A stretch of 64,000 nt of DNA, from contig JAECYW010000004.1 in NCBI GenBank assembly GCA_023014335.1, forward strand, positions 1,674,001-1,738,000, in the 5' to 3' direction. Under the pieces are notes generated by a model. The model was not told the DNA's origin and searched no databases. It was given only the letters and a program-made list of their open reading frames with translations. Below, piece after piece: positions 1 to 11,341 of this stretch. Each line of letters opens with the position of its first letter. Within the stretch, counting starts at the first letter, position 1. This DNA is from Galerina marginata (Eukaryota; Basidiomycota; Agaricomycetes; Agaricales; Galerinaceae). A program made the position numbers and the translations under genes.

Positions 1-1083
1 TCGAATCGGTTAGATTCATGAATCCGACTAACATCAGGGAAGGCATCCGACTTGTCGGAGCTCTGATTCAATATTATGTTTTGGGCATGGGTGGTCATTT
101 AGCTATGAACGTGAGTCTCCTCATCTATGGACATTTTGGGGCATCCCGACAATTTACCAATTTACTGGTAATCCAGTTCGGTGAAGCCGCGGCGTTTGTG
201 CGCACAGACGACCCAGTGTTGTTTCCTGCTTCTGAATATCCTGAGAAATTGGTAGATAGTACCTCTGCGAAGGATAGCCCAGATCTCGAATTATTCGAGA
301 CTCCTGTTGCCTATAAGGTCAGCATTCTTTCCTTTCCTTTCACTTTATCCCGCAACCGCCCTGACAACCGCCCAAGGAGCACGGCTCTGTCTTTTTTAAT
401 GATTTTCATACTTTCGGACTTCATGTGTATCTTCTCAGGTCAGCGGTTTATTACGTTGCATTTCTTTTGATAATTTTACTCAAATACCCAACAGACCCAC
501 CAGCCACGGCACCGTCCGCCTGGCCTCTTCTGATCCCTTTACCCATCCCAAAGTTGACCCCAAGTGAGGCCTTTTCGTTGCTTTTTTGGCCCTTATGCCA
601 ATGTTTACCACCCCGACCCCAGCTACCTCTGCACCCGCGAAGACCGCCTCAAACTCCTACGCGGCGTTCGTCTCTGCCTCAAGCTCGCCCACACCGAGCC
701 CCTCAATTCTCTTCTCGACCACTCCTGCACTGACCCGCAATTTGACCACCAACTCCACCTTAAATCTGATGTAGAGTTGGAGGAGGTAGTTCGAGAACGT
801 GTAGAGACCGTGTATCATCCAACGTCGAGCTGTCGCATGGCACCTCTAGAGAAGGGCGGCGTGGTTGATGCACGACTGAAGGTATATGGCATAGACGGGT
901 TGAGAGTGTGTGATGCGTCGATTTTCCCGTCAATCATTTCTGGGCATACGGTATGCCGCCCGCTTTTTCTTGAGTTCAAGCTGTAGTTCTAACTTTGGAT
1001 GAATGTAGGCTGGCGCCTGCTATGCGACCGCTGAGAAGCTTGCTGACCACATTAAAGCCGAGTTCCAGAAATTTCAAGTCTGA
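1..1083 (+). CDS. GMC oxidoreductase, C-terminal part (cut by window edge)
   Basis: This is the 3' portion of a flavin-dependent glucose-methanol-choline oxidoreductase (aryl-alcohol oxidase / choline dehydrogenase-like); the FAD-binding N-terminus lies left of the window. Visible exons end or start near 110/177, 318/378, 439/495, 562/621 and 951/1010. The last exons hold both catalytic-site signatures of the family: YHPTSSCRM with the active-site His, and SGHT with the second His, followed by AGACYATAEKLADHI and a stop at 1081-1083. The chain is clearly paralogous to the complete gene at 8355-10992 on the other strand, for example FGEAAAFVRTDDP here against FGESAAFCRSDDP there. The substrate cannot be told from sequence. 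Donor and acceptor sites are ordinary GT-AG and the visible frame is unbroken. Confidence 0.9.
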
Positions 1084-1557
1084 ACATCTGAATAATAATT
1101 TGCTTTCTGCTTTCATGTATGTATTGTTCGTGTAATCCGAAATAAAAATGAACTTCACTTGTCCTAGCAAAACCGATCTCCAGTGCCTTTGATTGAGATC
1201 ACACGCTTTTCTTTTCCAATGTTTTGCAGTAATATTGCATTGTACGTAAATCCTACTCCAGACATCCCATAAACAAAAGATAAAATTATTGCGAAAGTCG
1301 AAGGTTGATGTTGAAGTGCAGGCGAAAATGATGGGTAGTCCGTTCCCATAAGAAAGTCGAAAGAGATGCCAGTGCACTTGTATGAAAAATGTTGTTGCAG
1401 TCACAATGCCGATGATGATGGTGTTCGGGATGATGAATGATCTGAGATAGAAGGAAAAGACGGTTAGGGATGTTTGAAGTAGCAGGAAGATGAGAAACGT
1501 ACGATGATAGTGCCAAAACGTTATGGTCGTGAATGCGCGATGAGGAATAGGAACATC
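1084..1557. other. Convergent 3' intergenic region
   Basis: This lies between the 3' ends of the left GMC gene (+) and the pheromone gene (-). Several short frames open on the minus strand, but none has recognisable protein content. It probably holds the two 3' untranslated regions. Confidence 0.5.
1141..1146 (+). terminator. polyadenylation signal of the left GMC gene
   Basis: AATAAA lies 57 bases after the stop codon of the GMC gene on the same strand. It is a plausible, unproven poly(A) signal. Confidence 0.35.
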
Positions 1558-1680
1558 TCATGCGACGACACAATAGGCATTGCCAACGTTCCCGCCGGTC
1601 TCCTCGTTCGTTGGTACTGACGCATCCTCGGCAGTGGGGGCGGAGGTGAAGAAGGCGGTGATGGTGGAGAAAGCGTCCAT
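1558..1680 (-). CDS. Farnesylated mating-pheromone precursor (CaaX, basidiomycete B-type)
   Basis: An intronless 40-codon frame starts at 1680 and stops with TGA at 1560-1558. The peptide begins MDAFSTITAFFTS and ends GNVGNAYCVVA. Basidiomycete lipopeptide pheromone precursors typically start with Met-Asp, are about 35-60 residues long and end in a CaaX box. Here the box is C37-V-V-A40, the signal for farnesylation of Cys, removal of VVA and carboxyl methylation. A charged stretch (N-E-E, residues 25-27) 10-12 residues before Cys is where N-terminal processing sites usually lie, so a mature peptide of about 11-12 residues is inferred. A TATAAA lies about 110 bases upstream. No STE3-type receptor gene was recognised in the window, so its partner must lie outside, or this is a non-mating-type-locus pheromone gene. 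The frame is easily missed because of its size. Confidence 0.88.
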   Translation of the reverse strand: MDAFSTITAFFTSAPTAEDASVPTNEETGGNVGNAYCVVA

Positions 1681-3868
1681 TTTAGATGGTGAGGATGAGT
1701 TTTAGAACGTGAGGAGAGGGGTTTGGTGGGTTGCGCGGGTGGGGAGTTGCTAAAAAGCCTGAGGAAGCAGAGGTTAGACGCCCCGACCCTTTATACCCCT
1801 CGGTGATGGAAGCTCCAGGAAAATTTGATTTCACTCAGTAATGCGTAAATCGGCCATAGACCATGGGGCGACATAGTCTAATTGTTCTATGCAAGCTATA
1901 TTAACACCAGAGATTGTTGTTAAGCCGAAGGTAAGAAAAGACAATAAGACTGGACAATAGGGAGGACTTCGGGTAGACAAGTCAAGTAATCATGCTCGCA
2001 TCGGCTGAAGTACGCTGAGGAAAGACAACTGAAGACAATAACAGGGTGCTAGTGGCACTCCGGCGTGATATTTTGGCAGCGAGGAGTCAGTTGGGAGAAC
2101 AAAAAGCTTTCGCCGGATATGGACACAACGTGGGAATGACTCCTTGACTCCATTGCTCAGAGCGAAGGAGTACTGAAAGCACGGGAGATGCACACCTAGA
2201 TTGGGTATAGAGGATAGAACCCGAGCCCTGGAAGCTTGTGGGAGGAACGGTGGCAAGGTGATGGCGGTGGGTTATTGGATATTGCAAGCCGAAGAGGGCA
2301 AGGCCCCCGGTTCGCAGGCAGATCGACCACTAGACGGACAGTCTCGCCGACCTTACGGTTCCAAACTTTGTCTTCGTCATCCTAATTGCGAAACTAGGCC
2401 GAGGTATCGTAAAGTATTTGCCGTCCTCGGGAAGGGAGAGATAACATCCTGCGTACGGAAGGCCGTTATTGTCGAGGTTGAGGTCTAGAGAAATCCCATC
2501 ACGTCCGTTATTGAGGGAATTGATATTGGGGAGGATATGATGGTGGGGCAGGGACTAGGAAAGCGCCTCTATGTCTTCGATATTATACACACTGGTGGAC
2601 AAAGGGAACCTCTTGATCGGGAATAGGTGATGCATTGTTACTCGCCCACAGTCCACTTTTGTCGTCATGTCACGTTGCGTGGGTCCGCGACCTGGCGAGG
2701 CATGTGAGCCTCCAGCAAAAAAGGCCGAGCACTGCACGCTAAAAGTCTAAAAAAACGCTAAAAATTCACGTTCTTCAAGCTTCATGACCCCGACGCCATG
2801 GATCGTCAATACCAAATCGGAGTCTTCTGGAGTCTTGAAACAAGGTTTTGTGCCTTGACCGTCTCGCTATGGGACTACCCCCGAGCTTGGACTATGCCAC
2901 CCCTTTAGATGCCAGCCCCATCGTGGTTCGATGAACGATATTTGCCTGAAAGTAGTTGTTCACTTTCACTCACTTCCACGGCTAGAGGCAAACCAATGAC
3001 GATGATAGCAACGACGACAGACGAAGGAAGAATGTCGAAGTGCAGAGGTTCCAGTCTCCAGAGTCAGGAATATGGGGACGGTGTACAGTGAATTGTTTTC
3101 TGGGTTATTGCTGACCATAGGAGCCACACCTGCACTATGGACCATCTGGAGCTGCGCGTATTTCCGACGCGAGATCATTGATGTTTCGAATGTGATTGAA
3201 GAAGTTGGGTCGAATGTTTTCATGATTATGTCGGTACATAGGGTGGTGCTGCTCAATGTTTCAGAAAATTGGGGGTTCAGAAGCTGCTCTGATGATAATC
3301 ACAGAGAATACGCACAAACGCTGGCCATAATATCCGAAGAGTAAAACTAGCAAAGCTCTTCCGTTGGGTGTTATATATATCAAGCACTACAGTACCCAAA
3401 ATTCGTGAGGGCATAGTTGCGATTGTCCCGAGTGCCATTTGTCCGGGCTACCAGATATTGTTTGGGGTAACACGGAACCGAATGGGGCCCATGTTATGTT
3501 TAATTCGATATCAGTTGGGGTTGAAAAGAGCTCAAATCAGGCCTGGTACTTCGGTTATTCTTAAACCACGAGGTATTTTATTGGACGATCAACTCACCAT
3601 GTAAGTAGCTGTGGGGTGAAAACTTCCTCTGAGGCGAGGCGAAGGAGTTCAATATTTCTGTGTTTCCTAGAGCACCATCAGAAAAAATAAGCACAGGTAA
3701 CGAGAGCGTAAGCCATAGAAACGAGTAGAGTAGTAAGTACTGCCCGGCATGGATTCCGGATTCCGGATCAGCAGGCAACTCGATCACGTGGTCAACGCGT
3801 TATAGAAATTGAACCATGGCCCGATTTGGCACTAAACGCCTTTACTCTCCTCCACCGCACACCTCACC
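1681..3868. other. Intergenic region without recognisable gene
   Basis: It holds the pheromone promoter at its left end and the promoter of the FH3-domain gene at its right end. Short frames occur on both strands, but none shows family motifs, consistent splicing or a CaaX terminus. I looked for a second pheromone gene and saw none. Confidence 0.5.
1790..1795 (-). promoter_or_regulatory. TATA box of the pheromone gene
   Basis: TATAAA on the minus strand lies about 110 bases before the pheromone ATG, followed by a pyrimidine-rich leader. This suits a strongly expressed small gene. Confidence 0.5.
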
Positions 3869-6125
3869 ATGTTTAAGGGCATCCTCCCGTCCAGACGAGT
3901 TCCCTCAGGGGACTTTACCATCATAACAAATCTTGTAGAAGGCCACGGAAAGGAGAACCAACCCAGTCTCCCTAGTCAGACTCAAGTTCCTGTCACAAAG
4001 GCTCGCACGGCGAGTAAAGGGTTCATGCTCACCAGCGAGAGGAAGAAAAAGTCAGATACAAAAAAGTCGAAGGACACCCAAATACCCGACGCACCCGTTT
4101 CCGGTGAAGCCTTCGATAAGCTTCTGGTATGCTCTTTAAAAACTTTGTTGTTTGAACAATCCCTGATTAGTGTTCAGGACGACCTACAAATCCCATCTAC
4201 GCTGAGACCAAAGCTCTATGGGATGGATGCATCTGTCAAGGCAGCGATGATTAAATCCTCGCAGACAATGTCCATTTCCCCTGTTTTGTCCGACTCTCCA
4301 CCATCGAGCCCGCGGTCCGGCAACGCAATCCGGAAAGCCCATAGCACCGAGTCTATGAGTAGCCCACGACAGCCAACATTGGCTTCGTTGGCTGCGGAGA
4401 CCTCGGAGCTTCCCTATCCTGGCCTTTCAATGGGTCACGTATCTGCCCACCTTTCGCCCTACCTCTCTACACCTCCACGAAGACCAAGTCATTCGCGCGG
4501 TCTCTCATTTGAAGGCACTCGGCTATTTTCTAAGAGCCAAGTCAATCTTACGGCCGGATCCTCCTCGACTTTGGACCTCGCTGCTGGGGGTAAAGCAGGC
4601 AAGGAAAAGGGCACCCTCCTAACTAAAAATATTTCTCCGACGAAGTTCTGCAGCATCCTCACTAGTACTTCGAGTACACAACTGGACGTAGAGGATTTGA
4701 AGAAGTTACGGTTGCTGCTCCGGAACGAAACAGCTTCGTACGTCTACAAATCTTGTGTCGTTCTTTGCTGATATGCAGACCCGCAGATGGTCTCAAGAGT
4801 TCCTAAAATTGGGAGGTTATACGGCTCTTTTGACTAGATTGAACGAAATTCTGGAAGTCGAGTGGAGGTAAATGAAGAGATGCCTTTGATAAATAATGAT
4901 TTACTTAAACCCTCCTTAGAGAGGAACAACACGACGACCAAGTCTTACACGAACTCCTCCGCTGTTTCAAAGCGCTCTCTACGTCTTCAATTGGGTGTTT
5001 CGCCCTGCGTAGCTCGTGCCCGACACCTTTGGTGCAGCTGGTAGCTCTGCTCTACTCAGACAAGAAACCAGGAGAGATTGCCACCCGCCAACTCATCGTT
5101 GAACTTCTCCTTCTCCTATTTGACCTCTACCCGCCATCATCACTACCCTCTACCACCAACAAACAAGGGAGCAAACCCGTCACCGGCTCTCTCCTCACCG
5201 GCGCATCGAGACCACGCGAAGCATGGGAGAGCCAAACCTCGCTCGTCACCTCCAACCTCATTACTCTTCCCACACCGCATAAAAATATTTTCTCTCTCAT
5301 CCGCGCGCTGCTACTTACCCCTGCCCCTCCGCCATCCGAGTGCCCCGGCGCACCTGTCTCGCCCCATGCCTTCATTGAATCGTTACATTTACCAAGGATA
5401 TACAAAACGTACCTCCAGGAACTGTCTGATGTGTGCAGAGACTATTTCTGGGTATTTTGTCATCCAAATAATACGATTTGGGTGTTGTCGGAGACGAATG
5501 AAAATAACGTTGAAAAGCCTCGGGCACCAGGTGGGATGACGGGTGGTGTAGAGTTTGAAGCCATGGGATACTTCGTATGTTTGATTTTTGTCAAGGCTGT
5601 AATTTTGCTAACGACTTGCCATCTTCCTTTCGATAGACGACGCAACTCAAGCTTGTCAATGCTATTTCCAAGTCGGTCGAATTCCTCAATATGCCTAAGG
5701 AAAATGAACTCTCTGCGTATCGATTCCATACGGACCTCTTCCTATCAGGCTTTGAACGTATTATTCTTGTAAGTGCCTTACTATTTTCACCCTAGCGAGG
5801 TTTCAACTTCTCTCCGCAGATCTCACGGAAAGCTTCGACCACTTATTACCCAAATTTGCATCTTGAGCTTGCTCGCTACATTGCCTATGCTACACGCGCA
5901 GGATACGAGCTTCCATATACCGTCGCCCGACTTGTCGGCCTGCCGCCCCCTGCTCACGCGAAGAACCCCCAAGCCTCTGCTGCGCAGGCTGCTGCAGGCG
6001 GTTCCGGGTCCGGCAGGAACACACCTCGCCAACCCACAACGCCTAATACCAAGCGAAGCAGTGTCCAGATGCCCCCTCCTCTGCCTTCGCCACGCAAAAT
6101 CGAGCCTATGATGTTCGATATTTGA
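3869..6125 (+). CDS. GBD/FH3 (formin-type, armadillo-like) regulatory protein without FH2 domain
   Basis: Six exons (3869-4126, 4178-4737, 4787-4867, 4920-5574, 5637-5768, 5820-6125) join in frame to 663 residues. The middle resembles the GTPase-binding/FH3 domain of Diaphanous-type formins: a start such as DDLQIPSTLRPKLYGMDA, then LRLLLRNETASW followed by FLKLGGYTALLTRLNEIL, then a helical repeat region up to AGYELPYTVARLVG. The N-terminal part (about residues 95-200) is Ser/Pro-rich and looks disordered. In formins this domain binds Rho GTPases and autoinhibits the actin-nucleating FH2 domain. Here the chain ends soon after FH3, with no FH1 prolines or FH2, so it may act as a Rho-responsive scaffold; that role is inference. 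The acceptor of intron 2 was chosen at 4786 rather than 4778 because it gives the expected ETASW reading. Confidence 0.75.
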
Positions 6126-6844
6126 TTTGGTGGAACCATAATATCATTGCCACCCCGCCTCGGACTTTCACTTCCGCCTCACGACGAATGGGACGAGAAG
6201 GTATGCGAGATGGAGAGGGTGTAATTTTATCCATTTAACGAAAATTATCTGACGATATGAAGACATGAAATGACGTATACGAACATTAAATGAATGAATT
6301 GGATTGCTCCTCTGACTTTTCTTTTGCTTTCGCATTGCTTTTGCTGTTTCTTCCTCGATACCTTGACCGATTCCCTTGCCTTGTCCCCTACTCCCTTCTC
6401 CATCATATTTATGCTGCATCCGCCATACTCAGCTTGCTCTACCCCATCACATTGCTCATACCATTATTTAAGGACCGACACAATTCGACCGTAGGCTCAA
6501 GTAGCAATGCAGGCCATGTACAATATATACTCGCATTACCATTGTATGTACATATGTAGGAACATAAGTACTTTTGACAAGTGCTTCTGTGTATTCTACG
6601 GCTTACTGTCGTTTAGATTCATCGCCTGGTTCTCTCAGTCTCTATAATACTGGGTTGTAATCCTGTTTTTCCATGCTGATGTCCAGAAAATGGGTAGGTA
6701 TGTCCATGAAGGTTCTCAAATTGAAAAAAGGGGGTATTGATGCACCGTGCACTTCGAAAGGTACTCTGGGTGTGTAAGCCCAGGATAATTCGTCGAACAT
6801 CGATAAGATGAAGTGAAGCAAGGCATGATCAGTGCCATGAGAAC
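6126..6844. other. Convergent 3' intergenic region
   Basis: This lies between the stop of the FH3-domain gene (+) and the end of the USE1 relic (-). It contains several ATG-rich short frames on both strands and nothing recognisable. It likely consists of the two 3' untranslated regions. Confidence 0.45.
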
Positions 6845-7902
6845 CTAAACGAATAGAAGTATCACCAAGACCACGATGCCAACGACCATGCAAGTGGTTG
6901 ATCTGCTCCTCCCGCGATGATCCCTAAGCCGTTCACTCTGCATCCCATCGTAGTGCCTTCCAGTTTCAACTGCGCATCTTGTACGACGGTTTTATTTTTC
7001 TCCAGGGACGAGGAAAAATGCAGCGCAGTGCGCTTCAGTTGCTGCGCCATAAACTCCAGCTGGGAAGAAAGTTCTTCATGCAATACCTTTGATCTATGCG
7101 TCCCGCCTATCTTTCGAGGTGCGGGTATTGGGCCGAATTACCGTGTAAAGGAAGACTTCCTTGCCGTTTCTGGAGGATTCGAGGGAAAAAGAGAGGGTAG
7201 AGCGGATGTGATTAACGTGAGGGATACCTCATCCGCCGGCTCGGGAGGCGAAATGAACAAGCCCTGAGTGGTGATGCCTGGTGAGGGTGATTTCTCCCTG
7301 GACCAGGTATATGGCGGAGGGCTAGGTGATCCATTCAAGGAGTCCTGTGAAAGTTCAGTGTTCAGAGGTGGAGCATGGCTTGCTATGGGAGGGGGTCTGG
7401 TACTGGCAGCGTCGGAACAAGAGGGCCAGGTATGTGGGATTCAGGTTTCGATGACTGAAAAGAAAGCTAACGTTTTAGATGGGTCTGTTGTGAATCGAGC
7501 TACCCACTCGTTCAGTGGCTCTCAGCAACGTTTCAACACGATCCAGCTTAATTTTGGTGTCGTTTAGTTACACGGCTCCTATAGATAGGTCAATATATCA
7601 TTCCAAAATCGGACAAATTCTGAGCGTACGGTGATGGTTCGAAGTCATTGGCCTCAATGTTTGTCATGAGTCTCCGAGCAAATTTAGCCTTCTTTAGAGT
7701 ATAAGCAGAAAATTCAAATTTTGCACTGTTTGCTTCAACAAATACGCACCTGTAAGGACCTCTGGACTTTCAGCCAGAACTCTTCCTCTTGCGATACCAA
7801 AGTAGGCTTCCGTTCGTCTGGATTGGCCACCGAGCTTTCCTGTCTTTTTACCAAGCGAACCAAACTTATTTCATCATGCTGAGGATATCTCTCATAGTCC
7901 AT
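6845..7902 (-). pseudogene. USE1: USE1-like ER SNARE, broken by several single-base frame changes
   Basis: The minus strand carries the full USE1 layout. It starts with MDYERYPQHDEISLVRLVKR, then a helical segment (FARRLMTNIEAND), KLDRVETLLRATER, IPGPLVPTLPVPDP, a Pro-rich linker, the SNARE-like segment (HEELSSQLEFMAQQLKR, ALHFSSSLEKNK) and a C-terminal tail anchor (MVVGIVVLVILLFV). In yeast, USE1 acts in Golgi-to-ER retrograde fusion. Introns at about 7749-7693 and near 7140-7090 are readable. The parts lie in different frames: an extra G near 7690, a one-base shift near 7533, a missing C in the C-run near 7388 and a one-base shift near 6955 are needed to read through, and no intron explains them. 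It is either a decayed copy or poorly sequenced. The SNARE half is otherwise well preserved. Confidence 0.7.
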
Positions 7903-8354
7903 AACGCAGTTTGACGAGGATACTGGAAGTGAAGTTATAATCAGGCTTCGGAAAGTGACAGACCCCAGCGCTACAAGCAGTTGTTTGGCGGCCGCGGAAC
8001 CCACCAGTGCAAATAGAGGATATGATCTCTGGCCTTCACGTCGAGCTTCTATATTTACCGCCGCCATCGTACTTCGTGACATAGGCCGTTAGCCGACCTA
8101 TGAAAAACATGAGATTGTTCTGAGAATCGCGGGCTACTCAAAATGTAAGCGGTTCGGCTCGTTAGATTGGGTTTAATACTTCATGGGATCCGCGAGTGGG
8201 CCACGACGTCAGAAGAAAGAGGGATTCCGATGGAGGGGCGGAAAAGATTAAGGGATATCTGGCCTGTCAGAACGTGTTACAGGATAAAATAAAAAAGTCC
8301 CTGCAAAACGAATAGCCGGGTCACGTAGAAATAAGAATTCTAGGAACACAAAAC
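7903..8354. other. Intergenic region
   Basis: This is the upstream region of the USE1 relic on the minus strand and downstream region of the complete GMC gene. An open minus-strand frame extends upstream of the USE1 start to about 8082 but has no USE1-like content. Nothing else is recognisable. Confidence 0.4.
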
Positions 8355-10992
8355 TCAATCCCTCTCTGCCTTCAATTCAGCTTTGATGATATCCGCAAGA
8401 TGTTCAGCGCTAGCAAAGACTGCGCCAGCCTAAAAAATTCAAACCAATAAATAACTGCCGATCACACAAAGTTTGCAAAATAATCACGTACAGTATGGCC
8501 AGATACAATCTGAGGGAAAATCGACGCGTCGCAGACCCGCAAGCCCATGACGCCATAAACACGCAAACTTGAGTCGACGACGCCACCTTCCTCTAGCGGA
8601 GCCATGCGACAGGTGCTCGTGGGGTGGTACAGGGTTTCCACGCGGTCACGGACGATCTCCTCCAGCTCCTTGTCCGTCTTTTGGTCCATGCGAGAGTCTA
8701 GAAGAGGGCTGGTGTCGTTGAGATCTAGCCTTGCCACGAGAGGTTCCTGTTTGCTGATTTTCGAGATGAGTTTCAGGCCACGCTTTAGTTTCTCAACGTC
8801 CTCGGATGCACTTAGATAACTAGACGGAACTCGGAGTTCAACGGAACGAAGCCGTAGTAGTCATTTAGTGGACTTACCTAGGATCCATTGCAGGGTCCTC
8901 GAAAGGGTCTGCCGATTTCAACCGTAGTGTGCCCCTGCTTACTGGTCTGTGAGGTGGTTAGATAACGCACTCCCAAAAGATAAGATTGTGATCACATACC
9001 GCAACAAACATACGTGGATGGCGAAGGTGTGCATTGGGAACATGTAAGCTCCGTGGTCCTAAGCAGAGGTCGGTTTCATCATTTGGGCATCTCGGTGAAA
9101 TGAGTGTCTGACCTTGTACGCAAAGGGAGTGGTAAAAATTTCCAGGTCGGGGCTATCTGCGGCTGAAGTACTATCTTCGAGTATCCGCGGATATTCGCTC
9201 TCAGGGAACAGCAGAGGATCATCACTGCGGCAAAAAGCAGCCGATTCTCCGAACTATATCAAAGATGAGTTCATGTTTTTTTGCCCGTAAACAATGAAAA
9301 AGGAGACGCACATTCGTGGCCAGAGGTCCTCGTTGAGTGGTGAGATACTGATACGCAGAGCCAACCAATTCAAAGACCTCAGCGATCCCGCGAGGCTGAA
9401 CGTGCTTGGGACTATGGAATTTGTTTTTGTAATAGGCATCAACAACAGGATGATCAATAAGGTGCGAGCCAACTCCTGGAAGGTTATGCACGACCGGGAT
9501 TTTCACTTGGTCCAAATGCTCAGCAGGGCCGATTCCCGAGAGCATGAGAATCTACAAGGCATAGTCAGCTCCTGAGTGCTGCTTAGAGAGCGTATTTGAA
9601 GCCCTAGTTACCTGAGGCGAATGCACTGCACCGGCACTAAAGGCTCACAGCATTAAAGGCCGTGAAATCTAAACAAACGTGGCACTTACGAGACTATAAC
9701 ATCTCGCTTAGAGCGAGCCCTGAAGCGCGGTCCTTTCTTGTCCCTTGCGAATTCAACGCCTGTTGCCTTGAGGGAATCCCCGACTCTTTCAGTTATGATC
9801 TTGGTGACGGAAACCTGAATAACGACTTTGAGGTTCGGACGTGCTAGGACTTCGTCTGTGAGATACGCCGATTCAGACGAGACGCGTGTGCGTTTCTCGT
9901 CAACGTAGGTCACTGGAAATCCAAATTGAGTCTCTGCGTCATTGTAAACCTGCTTCACTCACTGATCTTAAATGAAATATCAGATCGGTTTAATTAGACT
10001 TGAAATCCATAAAATAACTGCGCACCCTATTTACGCCTCGTGTTCCTGGAGGAGTGTTAAAATCCGCGCTATACGGAATACCAACCGTTGTGCAGGCTTT
10101 GATGAAGTCTTTGGAACCTTCTGAGACTGTGCTAAAATACCCTACTCGTACCGGTCCGTCTTTTCCTTTGACCGATGTGTTTACGTCTGGGTACTCGGGA
10201 TCATCCTCGTATTTTTCGAATTTAGTAAAGTAGCTAGTCGAGATGAAAAGTTGAGTAATTTTCGGCGAAAGAGATGCTCGGAAACTCACCGACCAAAGTT
10301 CTTCCATGACCAAGCTTCATCCCCGATAATGCTTCCCCATTGGTCGAAATCACCAGGAGCGCCATATTGTGCCCTGAAAAAGTGTTTTAGTTTCACATTC
10401 AGAACAACGTTGCATGAATTGCCGTACATTTGAGCGTTAATGGAGGAGCCTTGTAACTGCATGAGCAAAGAAACTTTGAAGAGCAGAAACAGAGCTTACA
10501 GCCACCCAGCATCTTCCCTTCCCATGAAAAATGTTTAGAGAACATGAAAAAGGCGACCGAATAAATACTTACCCCTGGGCCAGTATTTCTTCTTTCCTTG
10601 AGCTCCTGCTTGTGGCTCCGTGTACAAGTTGTACACATTTTTTCCGTGGAACAAGAGAGAGAAACCAACAGGAATGCGAGAAAGGATCAAACTTTTCCCA
10701 CTGACGCCAATATTTGAGCACCTCTTCATATGACAAGTTCACGACATACCTAACACCCGACTCGAGGAGCAGAACTCGAACTGAAGGATCTTCTGACAGA
10801 CGCGAGGCAAGTACACAACCCGCGGTGCCTATAAAGACGCGCGAATGAGATGACTGTAAAGTAGTAAAACTTGAGCTGCTCACCTCCGCCGACGATGATA
10901 AAATCATATTCCTCCGCTTCCTGAACTTTGGCTGGGTTCGTGATAAACTTCTTATTGCTTCCAACGAACAGGTGGCGAAGTAGAAGACCCAT
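8355..10992 (-). CDS. GMC oxidoreductase (FAD-dependent), complete
   Basis: A multi-exon gene starts at 10992 and stops at 8357-8355. It begins with a short leader and the ADP-binding fold EYDFIIVGGG-TAGCVLASRL...VLLLESG, where the GGG/TAG junction is an intron. It continues with WPRGKMLGGCSSINAQM, a GMC signature (split by two introns), QYGAPGDFDQW, SAGAVHSPQILMLSGIG (GMC signature 2) and the substrate domain. It ends with the catalytic His of YHPTSTCRM and the second His of SGHT before AGAVFASAEHLADII. All junctions checked keep one frame, giving roughly 600-650 residues. Enzymes of this group oxidise alcohols or sugars with release of hydrogen peroxide or transfer to another acceptor; the substrate is not evident. 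No clear signal peptide is seen, so secretion is doubtful. It is the paralogue of the partial gene at 1-1083, in opposite orientation. Confidence 0.92.
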
Positions 10993-11341
10993 CGTACGAG
11001 AGAAAATAGAGACAATCTAGCTTGGTGCGCGATTGAACAATCCGTAGAGCGATATTCTGGTCGGAAACGCCAAGATGTAGACTTTATAGTAGCGGCTAGA
11101 CATGCCCAGGCTTTGACAAGTTGTGGTAGGCGCCACGTGGAAGTAAACAGGGTATTTTCAAGAGCAAGTAAGACGACAATCACATTTCAAGTTCGGGACC
11201 TGTCGTCGAGCATGCTGCATTTGATGGCACTGCGCGGCCCGGTCATCGTCTGGAGAAAATCGTGATCACCAAACTTGCACGCGAACTTCAAGTTTTACAA
11301 CTCAAGTCTCATTCACTCTCTCTTCTAATTCAATCGCGACG
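10993..11341. other. Divergent promoter region
   Basis: The GMC gene (-) and the zinc-finger nucleolar-type gene (+) start on either side of these 349 bases, which must contain both promoters. No obvious TATA box was singled out. Confidence 0.5.

Noticed and set aside
976..1573. Overlapping minus-strand frames of 60-140 codons next to the pheromone gene
   Set aside because: They overlap the GMC 3' end and the pheromone terminator region in other frames and contain no recognisable protein.
2798..2908. A second short frame starting Met-Asp, considered as another pheromone gene
   Set aside because: It ends PPL and has no CaaX cysteine.
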